A stretch of DNA of 20,230 nucleotides. Origin: Scatosoma sp045128055 (GTDB taxonomy: Bacteria; Bacillota; Clostridia; Christensenellales; Borkfalkiaceae). Both the position numbers and the translations under genes were made by a program. The notes under the pieces are model-generated. The model had not been told where the DNA came from. It saw only the letters and a list, made by a program, of their open reading frames with translations, and did not search any database. Below, piece by piece: positions 7,539 through 14,399 of the stretch (its first letter is position 1; every line of letters starts with the position of its first letter). The stretch covers positions 1 through 20,230 of the forward strand of contig JBGVRC010000069.1 in NCBI GenBank assembly GCA_045128055.1. The letters are read 5' to 3'.

Positions 7539-7567
7539 TTTATTTATTTTTTTCTTTCGTGTATAAT
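7539..7567 (+). promoter_or_regulatory. Possible tmcAL promoter
   Basis: A consensus -10 TATAAT (7562-7567) stands 17 bases from a weak -35, TTTATT (7539-7544). If used, tmcAL would have a leader of about 77 bases, and its RNA would overlap the pta leader on the other strand by roughly 20 bases. Confidence 0.35.
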
Positions 7568-7603
7568 ATAGGTAAAATAGGTCAAAAATTAACCGTCCTT
7601 TTT

Positions 7604-7632
7604 ATTATAGCATAGAATTCTTTTTTTGTAAA
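7604..7632 (-). promoter_or_regulatory. Sigma-A-type promoter of pta-ackA
   Basis: A -35 TTTACA (7627-7632), 17-base spacer and consensus -10 TATAAT (7604-7609) on the minus strand. The predicted start near 7597 gives a leader of about 86 bases that includes a short imperfect tandem repeat (ACCTATTTT, ACCTATATT) but no obvious riboswitch. Confidence 0.75.
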
Positions 7633-7650
7633 GGAATAAAAAGAAATAAA

Positions 7651-8793
7651 ATGAAAATTTGCGCAATTATTTGTGAATACAATCCTTTCCATAACGGACA
7701 TTTGTACCAACTCCGCGAAGCAAAACGCCTTTCGGGGGCGGACGCGCTTTTGTGCATTATGAGCGGAAACTTTGTGCAACGCGGCGAATCCGCTATTATG
7801 GACAAATACACCCGCGCAAAACACGCTTTGCAGGCAGGCGCAGACATCGTTATCGAACTGCCTACCGTATTTGCAACTTCCAACGCCGAGCTTTTTGCCA
7901 AGGGCGCAATTTCCATTCTTTCTTCTATTCCGTCCGTAAAAACCTTGTGTTTTGGCTGTGAAAACGCCGACAAAGCAGCATTCAAACTCGCCGCAAGATA
8001 TTTAAACGACGAACCTATTGAAGTTTCTGAAAAAATAAGAGAAGCGGTAGCTTTGGGCGCAAGCTTTGCAAAAGCCCGCGCCAAGGCTTGGGCTGGCTAT
8101 ATCCCCCTGGATTTGCTTTGTTCTCCAAATAATATTTTAGGTCTTGAATATGCCCGCGCAATCCTTGCAAAAGACGCCGACATTGATTTTTTGCCCATAC
8201 AACGGGTGGGAAATGGATATAATGAAACGCAATTAGACAGCCAGTTGCCTTCCGCAACTGCAATCCGCAAGGCCATTGAAGCGAGAACAAAGATTGAAGG
8301 CCAAGTCCCCGACTTTGTTTTAAACGATTTACCCGCGCAACTTGAAAATCTTTTAGAAACGTTGGAAAAACACGCCATACTATCTATGGACAAAGCCACG
8401 CTTGCCCGTGTTTGCGATTGCAAGGAAGGCTTGGAAAACGCCTTTAAAAAAGCGGCGGAAAACACCGCTTTGTTATCGGAAGCGTTGACGTCTGCCCGAT
8501 ATACAACGTCACGTATTCGCCGTATTGCCCTGCAAGCCTTGCTGGGTATTGAAGAAAGCCTTATTCGAGAATGTTTAGAAAGCCCGTTATATTTAAAATT
8601 GCTTGCAATCAAAAAAGAGAACGCCAATCTTTTAAACGTGCTTTCATCTTCTCCTTTGCCTATCCTTGCGCGCGCGCACGATGATGCAAAGTTGGGTGAA
8701 ACCGCAAAAAAATGCTTTGACAAGGATATTTATGCTGAAAAAATCTATAAATTACTCTATCCGCAGGCGCAAAAAGGGGCTATATTTTATTAA
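7651..8793 (+). CDS. tmcAL: tRNA(Met) cytidine acetate ligase
   Basis: A 380-residue member of the TmcAL (YlbM, DUF795) family, which activates acetate with ATP to acetyl-adenylate and makes N4-acetylcytidine at the wobble base of elongator tRNA-Met. The nucleotidyl-transferase fold is evident from the start: EYNPFHNGHLYQL (HxGH motif near residues 14-17), SGNFVQRGE, the YTRAKHAL helix, the SPNNILGLEY segment, and TSRIRRIALQALL near 285 in the ATP-binding region. The length is close to the usual 390-400. The ATG at 7651 matches the family N-terminus, although the nearest Shine-Dalgarno-like AAAGGA is 15 bases away. It diverges from pta-ackA; in many Firmicutes this gene sits beside pta-ackA or yceD-rpmF, and the pairing makes sense because one unit makes acetate and the other uses it. 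No convincing intrinsic terminator was seen in the AT-rich 120 bases after it. Confidence 0.95.
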   Translation: MKICAIICEYNPFHNGHLYQLREAKRLSGADALLCIMSGNFVQRGESAIMDKYTRAKHALQAGADIVIELPTVFATSNAELFAKGAISILSSIPSVKTLCFGCENADKAAFKLAARYLNDEPIEVSEKIREAVALGASFAKARAKAWAGYIPLDLLCSPNNILGLEYARAILAKDADIDFLPIQRVGNGYNETQLDSQLPSATAIRKAIEARTKIEGQVPDFVLNDLPAQLENLLETLEKHAILSMDKATLARVCDCKEGLENAFKKAAENTALLSEALTSARYTTSRIRRIALQALLGIEESLIRECLESPLYLKLLAIKKENANLLNVLSSSPLPILARAHDDAKLGETAKKCFDKDIYAEKIYKLLYPQAQKGAIFY

Positions 8794-8858
8794 ATAATAC
8801 TTTTTAAAACATTTTTATTAGTTTATTAAAAATTTTTATAAAAATACGCGTAAAACGC

Positions 8859-8887
8859 TTGCTTTTTTTCTTTTTATTAAGTATAAT
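8859..8887 (+). promoter_or_regulatory. Promoter of tRNA-Thr
   Basis: -35 TTGCTT (8859-8864), 17-base spacer and perfect -10 TATAAT (8882-8887). The expected start near 8894 lies about 20 bases before the mature tRNA end, as usual for a single-gene tRNA transcript. Confidence 0.8.
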
Positions 8888-8913
8888 GATAAAGCTGTTG
8901 TTGAGAAACGCGC

Positions 8914-8989
8914 GCTACTGTGGCTCAGTCGGTAGAGCAGCTGATTCGTAATCAGCAGGTCGCCGGTTCAAGTCCGGCCAGTAGCTCCA
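8914..8989 (+). tRNA. tRNA-Thr (anticodon CGU)
   Basis: A complete 76-base cloverleaf: acceptor GCTACTG (8914-8920) pairs with CAGTAGC (8979-8985); D arm GCTC/GAGC; anticodon stem GCTGA/TCAGC around loop TTCGTAA, anticodon CGT at 8947-8949; 5-base variable loop; T arm GCCGG/CCGGC with loop TTCAAGT. The discriminator is T and the CCA end is encoded. It reads ACG threonine codons. It has its own promoter and a terminator starting directly after CCA. Confidence 0.97.
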
Positions 8990-9026
8990 AAAAAATACAG
9001 TCAACTTTTGTTGGCTGTATTTTTTT
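8989..9026. terminator. Bidirectional intrinsic terminator
   Basis: An 11-base stem (8995-9005 with 9010-9020, one G-T pair), a TTTT loop, T-run 9020-9026 on the plus strand and A-run 8989-8995 that is a T-run on the minus strand. It ends the tRNA-Thr transcript and can also end the minus-strand gene that stops at 9074. Confidence 0.9.
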
Positions 9027-9073
9027 ATTCTTTTACGAAACCTGGAAGGACTATCCCCCACTCCCCCACGTCA

Positions 9074-9748
9074 TTAAACAAACTGTTTACTCTCATTTAA
9101 ATACTCGCTTACGGCTTCACATAATATATATCGCATGCGGCTTGCATATACAACCTTTTCACCCTCGTTTTGTAATTGTGTTACCAAGTGGCTACACAAT
9201 AAAGAAAAGGTAGGATACGTGCTTGCATATACTTCGGACATATATACAAGCTGATTTTTTAAGTCCTTTAAAATCCCCTTATTTTTTTCCTGCGTCATTC
9301 CCCCTTCTAACCTTGTAATACTTTCTTCCAAAACGCTTAAACACGCGTGAAAGGTACGCAGCGCGCCAACGTACATACCTGCCTTTTTCCATTGCTTTTT
9401 TCCACGGAAATAAAGTGTTTTGCTGGATATGGAAATCAGCTTCGTTTGCCTATTTTGTAAAGATAAAACTTCCTGAACGGACTCCGCGTCCTTTTGAGAT
9501 AAATATACGGACAAAACGACGTAATCTTTATCTTGATAACGCAATACATACCCCGCTCCACCTTCCAACTTGATAAATTCAGCGCCTGCTTCTACGCTTT
9601 TTTCTTCGGAGACAAGAAAATGAAATTCTGTATTTAATTCCCACTTTTTAAGATATAGCCGTCCGTACAAGCAAACGCCGCAAACACCTAAAAAAACAAG
9701 AATAACTCCCCATAAAATTAACTTTTTTAAAAGAAAACCCGCACGCAT
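9074..9748 (-). CDS. Membrane-anchored protein with SPOR-like segment, function unknown
   Basis: A 224-residue protein I do not recognise by name. Residues 1-9 carry positive charges, and 10-28 form one hydrophobic helix (LILWGVILVFLGVCGVCLY), suggesting an N-terminal anchor with the rest outside the membrane. Residues about 41-105 (FHFLVS..., GGAGYVLRY, YVVLSVYL, KDAESVQEVL) resemble the spacing of SPOR peptidoglycan-binding domains, which would fit a spore or cell-wall role, but this is a visual resemblance only. The C-terminal half is helical and charged with no known motif. No Shine-Dalgarno precedes the ATG, which lies inside the terminator hairpin of nrdG; no alternative ATG keeps the membrane helix. 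The long, clean ORF with a plausible topology supports a real gene; its expression signal is the unclear part. Confidence 0.7.
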   Translation of the reverse strand: MRAGFLLKKLILWGVILVFLGVCGVCLYGRLYLKKWELNTEFHFLVSEEKSVEAGAEFIKLEGGAGYVLRYQDKDYVVLSVYLSQKDAESVQEVLSLQNRQTKLISISSKTLYFRGKKQWKKAGMYVGALRTFHACLSVLEESITRLEGGMTQEKNKGILKDLKNQLVYMSEVYASTYPTFSLLCSHLVTQLQNEGEKVVYASRMRYILCEAVSEYLNESKQFV

Positions 9749-9767
9749 ACTATATTGTATGCTGCGG
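9739..9767. terminator. Terminator hairpin after nrdG, overlapping the next start codon
   Basis: GCATAC (9745-9750) pairs with GTATGC (9757-9762) over a 6-base loop; after a small internal bulge CCGC (9739-9742) pairs with GCGG (9764-9767). The minus-strand RNA continues with GTTTTCTTTT, and the plus strand has a T7 run (9769-9775), so it can act both ways. The ATG of the downstream gene (9746-9748) is inside the stem. Confidence 0.7.
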
Positions 9768-9777
9768 ATTTTTTTGT

Positions 9778-10305
9778 TTATTCGAGATAAAGGACAACTT
9801 TGCCGTTTTGCAAGGTCTTTTGTACGTCGATCACACGTTGGTTGGAAGAACCGCGGAATTTCAAACGAATATCTTTCAACTCTTCCACGTACGCGCCGTC
9901 CACCAAAACATCGAACATAGAAATCAACGTTTTCGTTACAGGCGTATTTTTATGAATTTCTTTCAACGCGCCCGTTTCTTCGTCCAAAACAAAGCCCGTA
10001 TAACACCAAATTGTTTTTTTAGGATAAATAGCGCGAATCCTTCTTATAAAAGGTAATAACGCTTCTTGATTTTGTGGCTCTAACGGCTCGCCGCCAAGCA
10101 AGGAAATCCCTGCGATATAATTGCTTGAAAGCTCTTTTATAATTTTATTTTGCACGTCTACGCCAAAATCATCGCCGTAATTAAAATCCCAAGCAACTTG
10201 ATTGAAACAATTTTTACAATGATGTGTACAGCCCGACACAAAAAGAGAAATTCGTACGCCTTCTCCGTTGGCTATATCCGTCCATTTAATAGTGGCGTAT
10301 TTCAT
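9778..10305 (-). CDS. nrdG: Anaerobic ribonucleotide reductase activating enzyme
   Basis: A 175-residue radical SAM activase that uses a [4Fe-4S] cluster and S-adenosylmethionine to put the glycyl radical on NrdD. The cluster motif CTHHCKNC (C26, C30, C33) has the CxxxCxxC spacing of the superfamily, followed by the WDFNYG segment and the SAM-binding GGEPL motif (about 74-78). Its length is typical of the family (about 150-180). It starts only three bases after the nrdD stop codon and shows no Shine-Dalgarno, so translation probably depends on ribosomes finishing nrdD. A terminator follows directly. Confidence 0.97.
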   Translation of the reverse strand: MKYATIKWTDIANGEGVRISLFVSGCTHHCKNCFNQVAWDFNYGDDFGVDVQNKIIKELSSNYIAGISLLGGEPLEPQNQEALLPFIRRIRAIYPKKTIWCYTGFVLDEETGALKEIHKNTPVTKTLISMFDVLVDGAYVEELKDIRLKFRGSSNQRVIDVQKTLQNGKVVLYLE

Positions 10306-10308
10306 AGC

Positions 10309-12492
10309 TTACAAGTGCAAAACACGGTCTTTGATTTCTTGCGTTCTACCTTGATTCCAATATTGCGTACCAATATATCCGCAAGTACGTCTTGCAACGT
10401 TCATTTTCGCTTGGTCGCGATTTTTGCAATGCGGGCATTCCCAAATCAGCTTCCCTGCTTCGTCTGTTAAAATTTGGATTTCACCATCATAACCGCATAC
10501 TTGACAATAATCACTCTTGGTATTCAATTCCGCGTACATAATATTTTCGTAAATAAACTTCATTACGGAAAGAACAGCGGGGATATTATCCTGCATATTC
10601 GGTACTTCTACGTACGAAATTGCGCCGCCGGGAGAAAGTTGTTGGAACTCGCTTTCAAATTTCAGCTTGGTAAACGCGTCGATTTCTTCGGATACGTGTA
10701 CGTGGTAGCTGTTGGTGATATAGCTCTTATCCGTAACCCCGGGGATAATCCCAAAACGTTTTTGTAAGCATTTCGAGAATTTATACGTCGTACTTTCAAG
10801 CGGCGTGCCATACAAAGAGAAATCGATATTTTCTTTCGCCTTCCATTCTTTACACTTGTCGTTCATACGCTTCATAACCGCAAGCGCAAAAGGCTTCGCT
10901 TCGTCGTCCGTATGCGATTTGCCCGTCATATGTTTTACGCATTCGTACAAGCCCGCATAACCCAAGGAAATGGTTGAATAGCCGCCAAACAAAAGCTTGT
11001 CGATGGTTTCCCCTTTTTCCAAACGAGCCAACGCGCCGTATTGCCACAAAATAGGCGCGGCGTCGGAAAGCGTACCGAGCAAACGGTTGTGTCTTTGCAT
11101 CAACGCGCGATAGCAAAGCTCTAATCTTTCATCGAAAATTTCCCAGAATTTTGCTTCGTCGCGGCCGGAAGAAAGAGCCACGTCTACAAGATTGATGGTA
11201 ACGACACCTTGGTTAAATCTACCGTAATATTTAGGCTTGCCGTTTTCGTCAACGTAGGGCGTTAAGAAGCTTCTACAACCCATACAGGTATAGCAATGCC
11301 CTTCTCCGTTTTTATCCACTTTAAATTCGAGCATTTTCTTTTCGGAGATATAGTCGGGTACCATACGCTTCGCCGTACATTTCGCCGCTAATTCCGTCAA
11401 ATACCAGTATTTTTGTCCTTCTTCAATATTATCGGGTTCCAGCACGTAAATCAGCTTAGGGAAAGCAGGCGTAATCCAAACGCCCGATTCGTTTTTAACC
11501 CCTTTGATACGCTGTTTAAGCGTTTCTTCAATAATGAGCGCAAGGTCTGCTTTTTCTTGCTCGTTACGCGCTTCGTTCAAGTACATAAATACCGTTACAA
11601 ACGGCGCTTGACCGTTGGTCGTCAAAAGCGTAACGACTTGATATTGAATGGTTTGAATACCCCTTTTGATTTCGTCAAGCAAGCGTTTTTCAGCTACTTT
11701 ATTGATATGCGATTCGTCGGTGATGCCCACTTCGGCAAGCTCTTGCGCGACTTCGACACGAATCTTTTTACGGCTGATATCTACAAAAGGCGCAAGGTGC
11801 GTCAAGGAAATACTTTGACCGCCGTATTGATTGGAAGCGACCTGCGCGATAATTTGCGTAGCAATATTGCAAGCCGTAGAAAAGCTGTGCGGTTTTTCAA
11901 TCAAAGTACCCGAAATAACCGTTCCGTTTTGCAACATATCTTCCAAGTTGACAAGGTCGCAGTTATGCATATGTTGCGCAAAATAGTCGGCGTCGTGGAA
12001 ATGTATAAGGCCTTGGTCGTGCGCGGCAACAATATCTTCGGGCAACAAAATACGACGGGTAAGGTCTTTGGATACTTCCCCTGCCATATAGTCGCGTTGT
12101 ACGCTGTTTACCGTAGGATTTTTATTCGAGTTTTCCTGTTTAACTTCTTCATTATTACATTCAATAAGCGTCAAAATCTGCGCATCCGTCGTATTTACCT
12201 TTCTAACAAGCGCGCGAGTATAACGATACGTGATATATTTTCTTGCCAACGCAAAACAGAGAGTCGCCATCAAACGATTCTCTACCATATCTTGTATTTC
12301 TTCTACGTGGGGAGAACGTCCCAACGTTGCGCACTCTTCCGCAACCACGTCAACAATCGCCTGCAAAGCGCCTTCCGAAATACGGTCGCGTTCGCCCACT
12401 TCTCTATTCGCTTTACGCAACGCACCCGCAATTTTCTCTTTATCGAAAGCAACTTCCTGACCGCTTCTTTTAATAATTTTCATTTCTTTCAT
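10309..12492 (-). CDS. nrdD: Anaerobic (class III) ribonucleoside-triphosphate reductase
   Basis: The oxygen-sensitive glycyl-radical enzyme that reduces ribonucleoside triphosphates to deoxy forms. From the chosen start it has 727 residues: an N-terminal ATP-cone (KIIKRSGQEVAFD onward, about 1-95) for allosteric control, active-site cysteine in HNCDLVNLEDM (about 178), the CYTCMGCRS block with the second active-site cysteine, a four-cysteine zinc site (CQVC and CPHC) near the end, and the glycyl-radical motif RTCGYIG with its glycine about 705. A GTG at 12504 would extend the frame by four residues. ATG at 12492 is preferred because GGGGGTG, which pairs well with the anti-Shine-Dalgarno, ends 9 bases before it; ATG at 12483 is also possible. 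nrdG follows by three bases. The upstream region holds two promoters and four NrdR-like boxes. Confidence 0.97.
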   Translation of the reverse strand: MKEMKIIKRSGQEVAFDKEKIAGALRKANREVGERDRISEGALQAIVDVVAEECATLGRSPHVEEIQDMVENRLMATLCFALARKYITYRYTRALVRKVNTTDAQILTLIECNNEEVKQENSNKNPTVNSVQRDYMAGEVSKDLTRRILLPEDIVAAHDQGLIHFHDADYFAQHMHNCDLVNLEDMLQNGTVISGTLIEKPHSFSTACNIATQIIAQVASNQYGGQSISLTHLAPFVDISRKKIRVEVAQELAEVGITDESHINKVAEKRLLDEIKRGIQTIQYQVVTLLTTNGQAPFVTVFMYLNEARNEQEKADLALIIEETLKQRIKGVKNESGVWITPAFPKLIYVLEPDNIEEGQKYWYLTELAAKCTAKRMVPDYISEKKMLEFKVDKNGEGHCYTCMGCRSFLTPYVDENGKPKYYGRFNQGVVTINLVDVALSSGRDEAKFWEIFDERLELCYRALMQRHNRLLGTLSDAAPILWQYGALARLEKGETIDKLLFGGYSTISLGYAGLYECVKHMTGKSHTDDEAKPFALAVMKRMNDKCKEWKAKENIDFSLYGTPLESTTYKFSKCLQKRFGIIPGVTDKSYITNSYHVHVSEEIDAFTKLKFESEFQQLSPGGAISYVEVPNMQDNIPAVLSVMKFIYENIMYAELNTKSDYCQVCGYDGEIQILTDEAGKLIWECPHCKNRDQAKMNVARRTCGYIGTQYWNQGRTQEIKDRVLHL

Positions 12493-12532
12493 TCTTCCGT
12501 ACACCCCCGTCCATTAAATTCTTCCCATCGTT

Positions 12533-12562
12533 ATTATATAATATTGTATAATTATCATACAA
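12533..12562 (-). promoter_or_regulatory. Proximal nrdD promoter P2
   Basis: A consensus -10 TATAAT (12533-12538) is 18 bases from -35 TTGTAT (12557-12562). The -35 is formed by one arm of NrdR-like box A. The predicted start near 12526 gives a leader of about 34 bases. Confidence 0.5.
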
Positions 12563-12605
12563 TATCTTGTATTTAAAACTGCGTTTTTAGCACAATATAT
12601 AGTAT
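12557..12605. promoter_or_regulatory. Proximal pair of NrdR-like boxes (A and B)
   Basis: Box A is ATACAATATCTTGTAT (12557-12572) and box B is GCACAATATATAGTAT (12590-12605). Against the known NrdR consensus ACACWATATATWGTGT I count 13 and 14 matches of 16. Their core CNATATNTNG segments start 33 bases apart, about three helical turns, as expected for the paired sites NrdR uses to repress ribonucleotide reductase genes. Box A covers the -35 of P2. Confidence 0.75.
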
Positions 12606-12626
12606 ATGCGCAAACCACGCTTAACT

Positions 12627-12654
12627 ATTATACCATATCTTGTGGTAAAGTCAA
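12627..12654 (-). promoter_or_regulatory. Distal nrdD promoter P1
   Basis: A near-consensus -35 TTGACT (12649-12654), 16-base spacer and perfect -10 TATAAT (12627-12632). The predicted start near 12620 gives a leader of roughly 128 bases that would contain boxes A and B. NrdR-like box C fills the spacer between the two promoter elements. Confidence 0.75.
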
Positions 12655-12678
12655 GCACGTGAACACAAAATATGGTAT
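12630..12678. promoter_or_regulatory. Distal pair of NrdR-like boxes (C and D)
   Basis: Box C is ATACCATATCTTGTGG (12630-12645) and box D is ACACAAAATATGGTAT (12663-12678), with 12 and 13 matches of 16 to the NrdR consensus. Core starts are again exactly 33 bases apart. Box D read on the minus strand repeats box C (TATACCATATTTTGTG against TATACCATATCTTGTG), so C and D face each other. C lies between the -35 and -10 of P1. Confidence 0.65.
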
Positions 12679-12856
12679 AGAAAAAACTTATGGATTTTTT
12701 CGACAAAAAAGGACAAAAGCTTAAAGGATAAGGCACTTTGAAGAACTACGCAAATTTTTGATATAGAAAAATAATATACTTTAATATTTTTCTCGCTTTT
12801 TTAAGCGTATTTTGGATTTTTTTACAAATTATAAGGAAAAATATTAGCCCGAATTA
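12679..12856. other. AT-rich spacer between nrdD regulatory region and rho terminator
   Basis: This is the unexplained part of the 395-base gene-free stretch between nrdD and rho. It is strongly AT-rich, has no open reading frame with a ribosome-binding site, and only one small 5-base hairpin (12794-12807). I see no RNA gene or further operator. Confidence 0.6.
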
Positions 12857-12858
12857 TA

Positions 12859-12887
12859 AAAAGGCGGTTTTTCATAAACCGCCTTTT
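12859..12887 (-). terminator. Strong intrinsic terminator after rho
   Basis: A perfect 12-base stem (12859-12870 with 12876-12887), 5-base loop and flanking T-run on the minus strand, 13 bases past the rho stop codon. It is symmetrical enough to work in both directions. Confidence 0.93.
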
Positions 12888-12899
12888 GTGTATAGAATT

Positions 12900-14399
12900 T
12901 TATTTTTTAGAAATACGGAGATACGCATCTTCAAGCCCTTGGGATTGTTTTAATAACTCCAATACCCCTTCCGCCCCGCAAACTGATAAAAATTGCTTTC
13001 TTATCCCTTCTTGCAATTTTGTCGCCAACGGTAACTGCAAATTTTCCGCTTGCCTGCTGTGCACCAACGATAAATCCAACGCAGGGAATATCCGTTTATA
13101 CGCCAACGCTTCGCTTAAATGAATTTCAAGATTTGCCACAGACGAAAGCTCCGCTTCTATGGCTTCATCCGCAGGATTCCCCGTAGCGATAGACACGCAT
13201 CCCAAAACCGTAAGCGAACCACCGCCCGTCATTTGGCGCGCCGCGCCCAAATATCTTTTTATATAGTGTATAGTTTTGCTCTCCAAGCCATATGCAAACA
13301 GCTTACCGCCCGCGGATTCTTCGGTGTCGTTATAAGCGCGCGCCAACGCATTAAAAGAATCAATCAATACAACGACGTCCTTACCGCTTTCTACCTGCGC
13401 CTTCGCTCTTTTCATAACAAAATTCGCCACGAAAATTTGCCTATCGGGTTCATCTTCATACGTAGTATATAATAAGTTATCCTTATCTACGCTTTGACGG
13501 AACAAACCAACCGTTTCAGGGGCTTGGTCTACAAGCAAAACATAGGTTTCTATTTCAGGATTTAAACTTTTTATCGCTTGCGCCAAAGAGAGTAAATATT
13601 GCGTTTTCCCTACCTTGGGCGACGATATCACCAAGCCGCGCACCCCTTTACCAAACGGGGTCAACCATTGCGTAAACTTATGCTCAACCTTATTAAATTT
13701 TGTTTCATCGTAAACTTGAATGGGGCTCGACGGATAACAAACATCCATTTTATCGAAAGGTTGACGCGTAAATTTTCCCGCGTCTATTCCGTTGATTTGC
13801 AAAATGCGCGTTACTACGTAGGCATCACGGCTCTTTCTCGCATAATAACTTATCACGTCACCGTCGCGTAAATTGAAATTGAAGACAAACTCCGCCGCAA
13901 CAAGCACTTGTTCTTGCGAAGAAATACAATCCAAAGGCAAAATAAAGGAAACGTTGTTAAAAGTTTCTAATTGCCCGACGCGAAGTTGATTTTCAAGAAA
14001 AGACCCCGAATCGTTTACTTCTAAACCCGTCGCGTTTTTCTTGGCTTCCTTTAAGGCTACGCCCCAGTCCAAACGGTCGTTTTGCGTATCTAACGGCAAA
14101 GCCTTATCAACGTGCAATAAATGCGCGTAGCGAAGCGCATTCATCGTTTCCGCAATTTGTGGATCGAACGTATCGTCGCGAATAGGCGCTCCCCGTCTGC
14201 TTCGTTCAATAGGCGCTAATTCCCCGCAAAAAATAGCTATAATATCATCGATAATTTCATTCTTTCTTTTGGCTGTTGCCCGCGAAACGCCTACGCTTCT
14301 ACCATAAGCGCGCAACGCCGCTATGCCAAGCGAGTCTAAAAAAATCTCGCTCGCCGTTACAAAATTTTCAATTTTTACGCTGTCTTCTTGCTTCATCAT
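12900..14399 (-). CDS. rho: Divergent Rho-family transcription termination factor
   Basis: A 499-residue Rho homologue. Rho is a hexameric ring ATPase that pulls itself along nascent RNA to end transcription. Domain order is preserved: a Rho_N helical domain (about 25-60), a linker, an OB-fold RNA-binding domain (about 138-210), and the RecA-type motor with P-loop SSPKVGKT (K265), Walker B VVVLIDS (D347) and the LGAARQMTGGGSLT segment. R436 and R449 match E. coli R353 and R366 (arginine finger). However, the catalytic E211-R212 pair is Q292-A293 (DQAPE for DERPE), TR after Walker B is NA (350-351), R-loop K326 is P409, FKGTGN is LSSVAN, and the aromatic RNP1 of the OB-fold (GFGFLR) reads NVSFILP. 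Family membership is clear, normal activity is not. It overlaps the upstream hydrolase gene by ATGA and ends an operon with DUF1934. Confidence 0.88.
   Translation of the reverse strand: MMKQEDSVKIENFVTASEIFLDSLGIAALRAYGRSVGVSRATAKRKNEIIDDIIAIFCGELAPIERSRRGAPIRDDTFDPQIAETMNALRYAHLLHVDKALPLDTQNDRLDWGVALKEAKKNATGLEVNDSGSFLENQLRVGQLETFNNVSFILPLDCISSQEQVLVAAEFVFNFNLRDGDVISYYARKSRDAYVVTRILQINGIDAGKFTRQPFDKMDVCYPSSPIQVYDETKFNKVEHKFTQWLTPFGKGVRGLVISSPKVGKTQYLLSLAQAIKSLNPEIETYVLLVDQAPETVGLFRQSVDKDNLLYTTYEDEPDRQIFVANFVMKRAKAQVESGKDVVVLIDSFNALARAYNDTEESAGGKLFAYGLESKTIHYIKRYLGAARQMTGGGSLTVLGCVSIATGNPADEAIEAELSSVANLEIHLSEALAYKRIFPALDLSLVHSRQAENLQLPLATKLQEGIRKQFLSVCGAEGVLELLKQSQGLEDAYLRISKK

Noticed and set aside
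7512..7597. Riboswitch in the 86-base pta leader
   Set aside because: Only a short imperfect tandem repeat and no stable stem set or known aptamer motif was found.
8097..8723. A 208-codon minus-strand frame inside tmcAL
   Set aside because: It is antisense to a clear family member; its serine/arginine-rich composition is typical of a complement-strand shadow.
8794..8858. AT-rich stretch after tmcAL as a replication origin or attachment site
   Set aside because: No DnaA-box cluster, iterons, tRNA-end duplication or integrase gene was seen; low complexity alone explains it.
9055..9072. G-run pair on the minus strand (GGGGGAGTGGGGG) as a G-quadruplex
   Set aside because: Only two G-runs are present; an intramolecular quadruplex normally needs four.
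12493..12504. GTG start for nrdD at 12504
   Set aside because: The G-rich Shine-Dalgarno would touch or overlap this codon; ATG 12492 has workable spacing and a family-like N-terminus.
11413..12576. A 387-codon plus-strand open frame opposite nrdD
   Set aside because: It lies entirely antisense to the well-conserved nrdD and its promoter region, its protein has no recognisable domain and unusual composition, and no ribosome-binding site is seen. It is a shadow of the nrdD reading frame.
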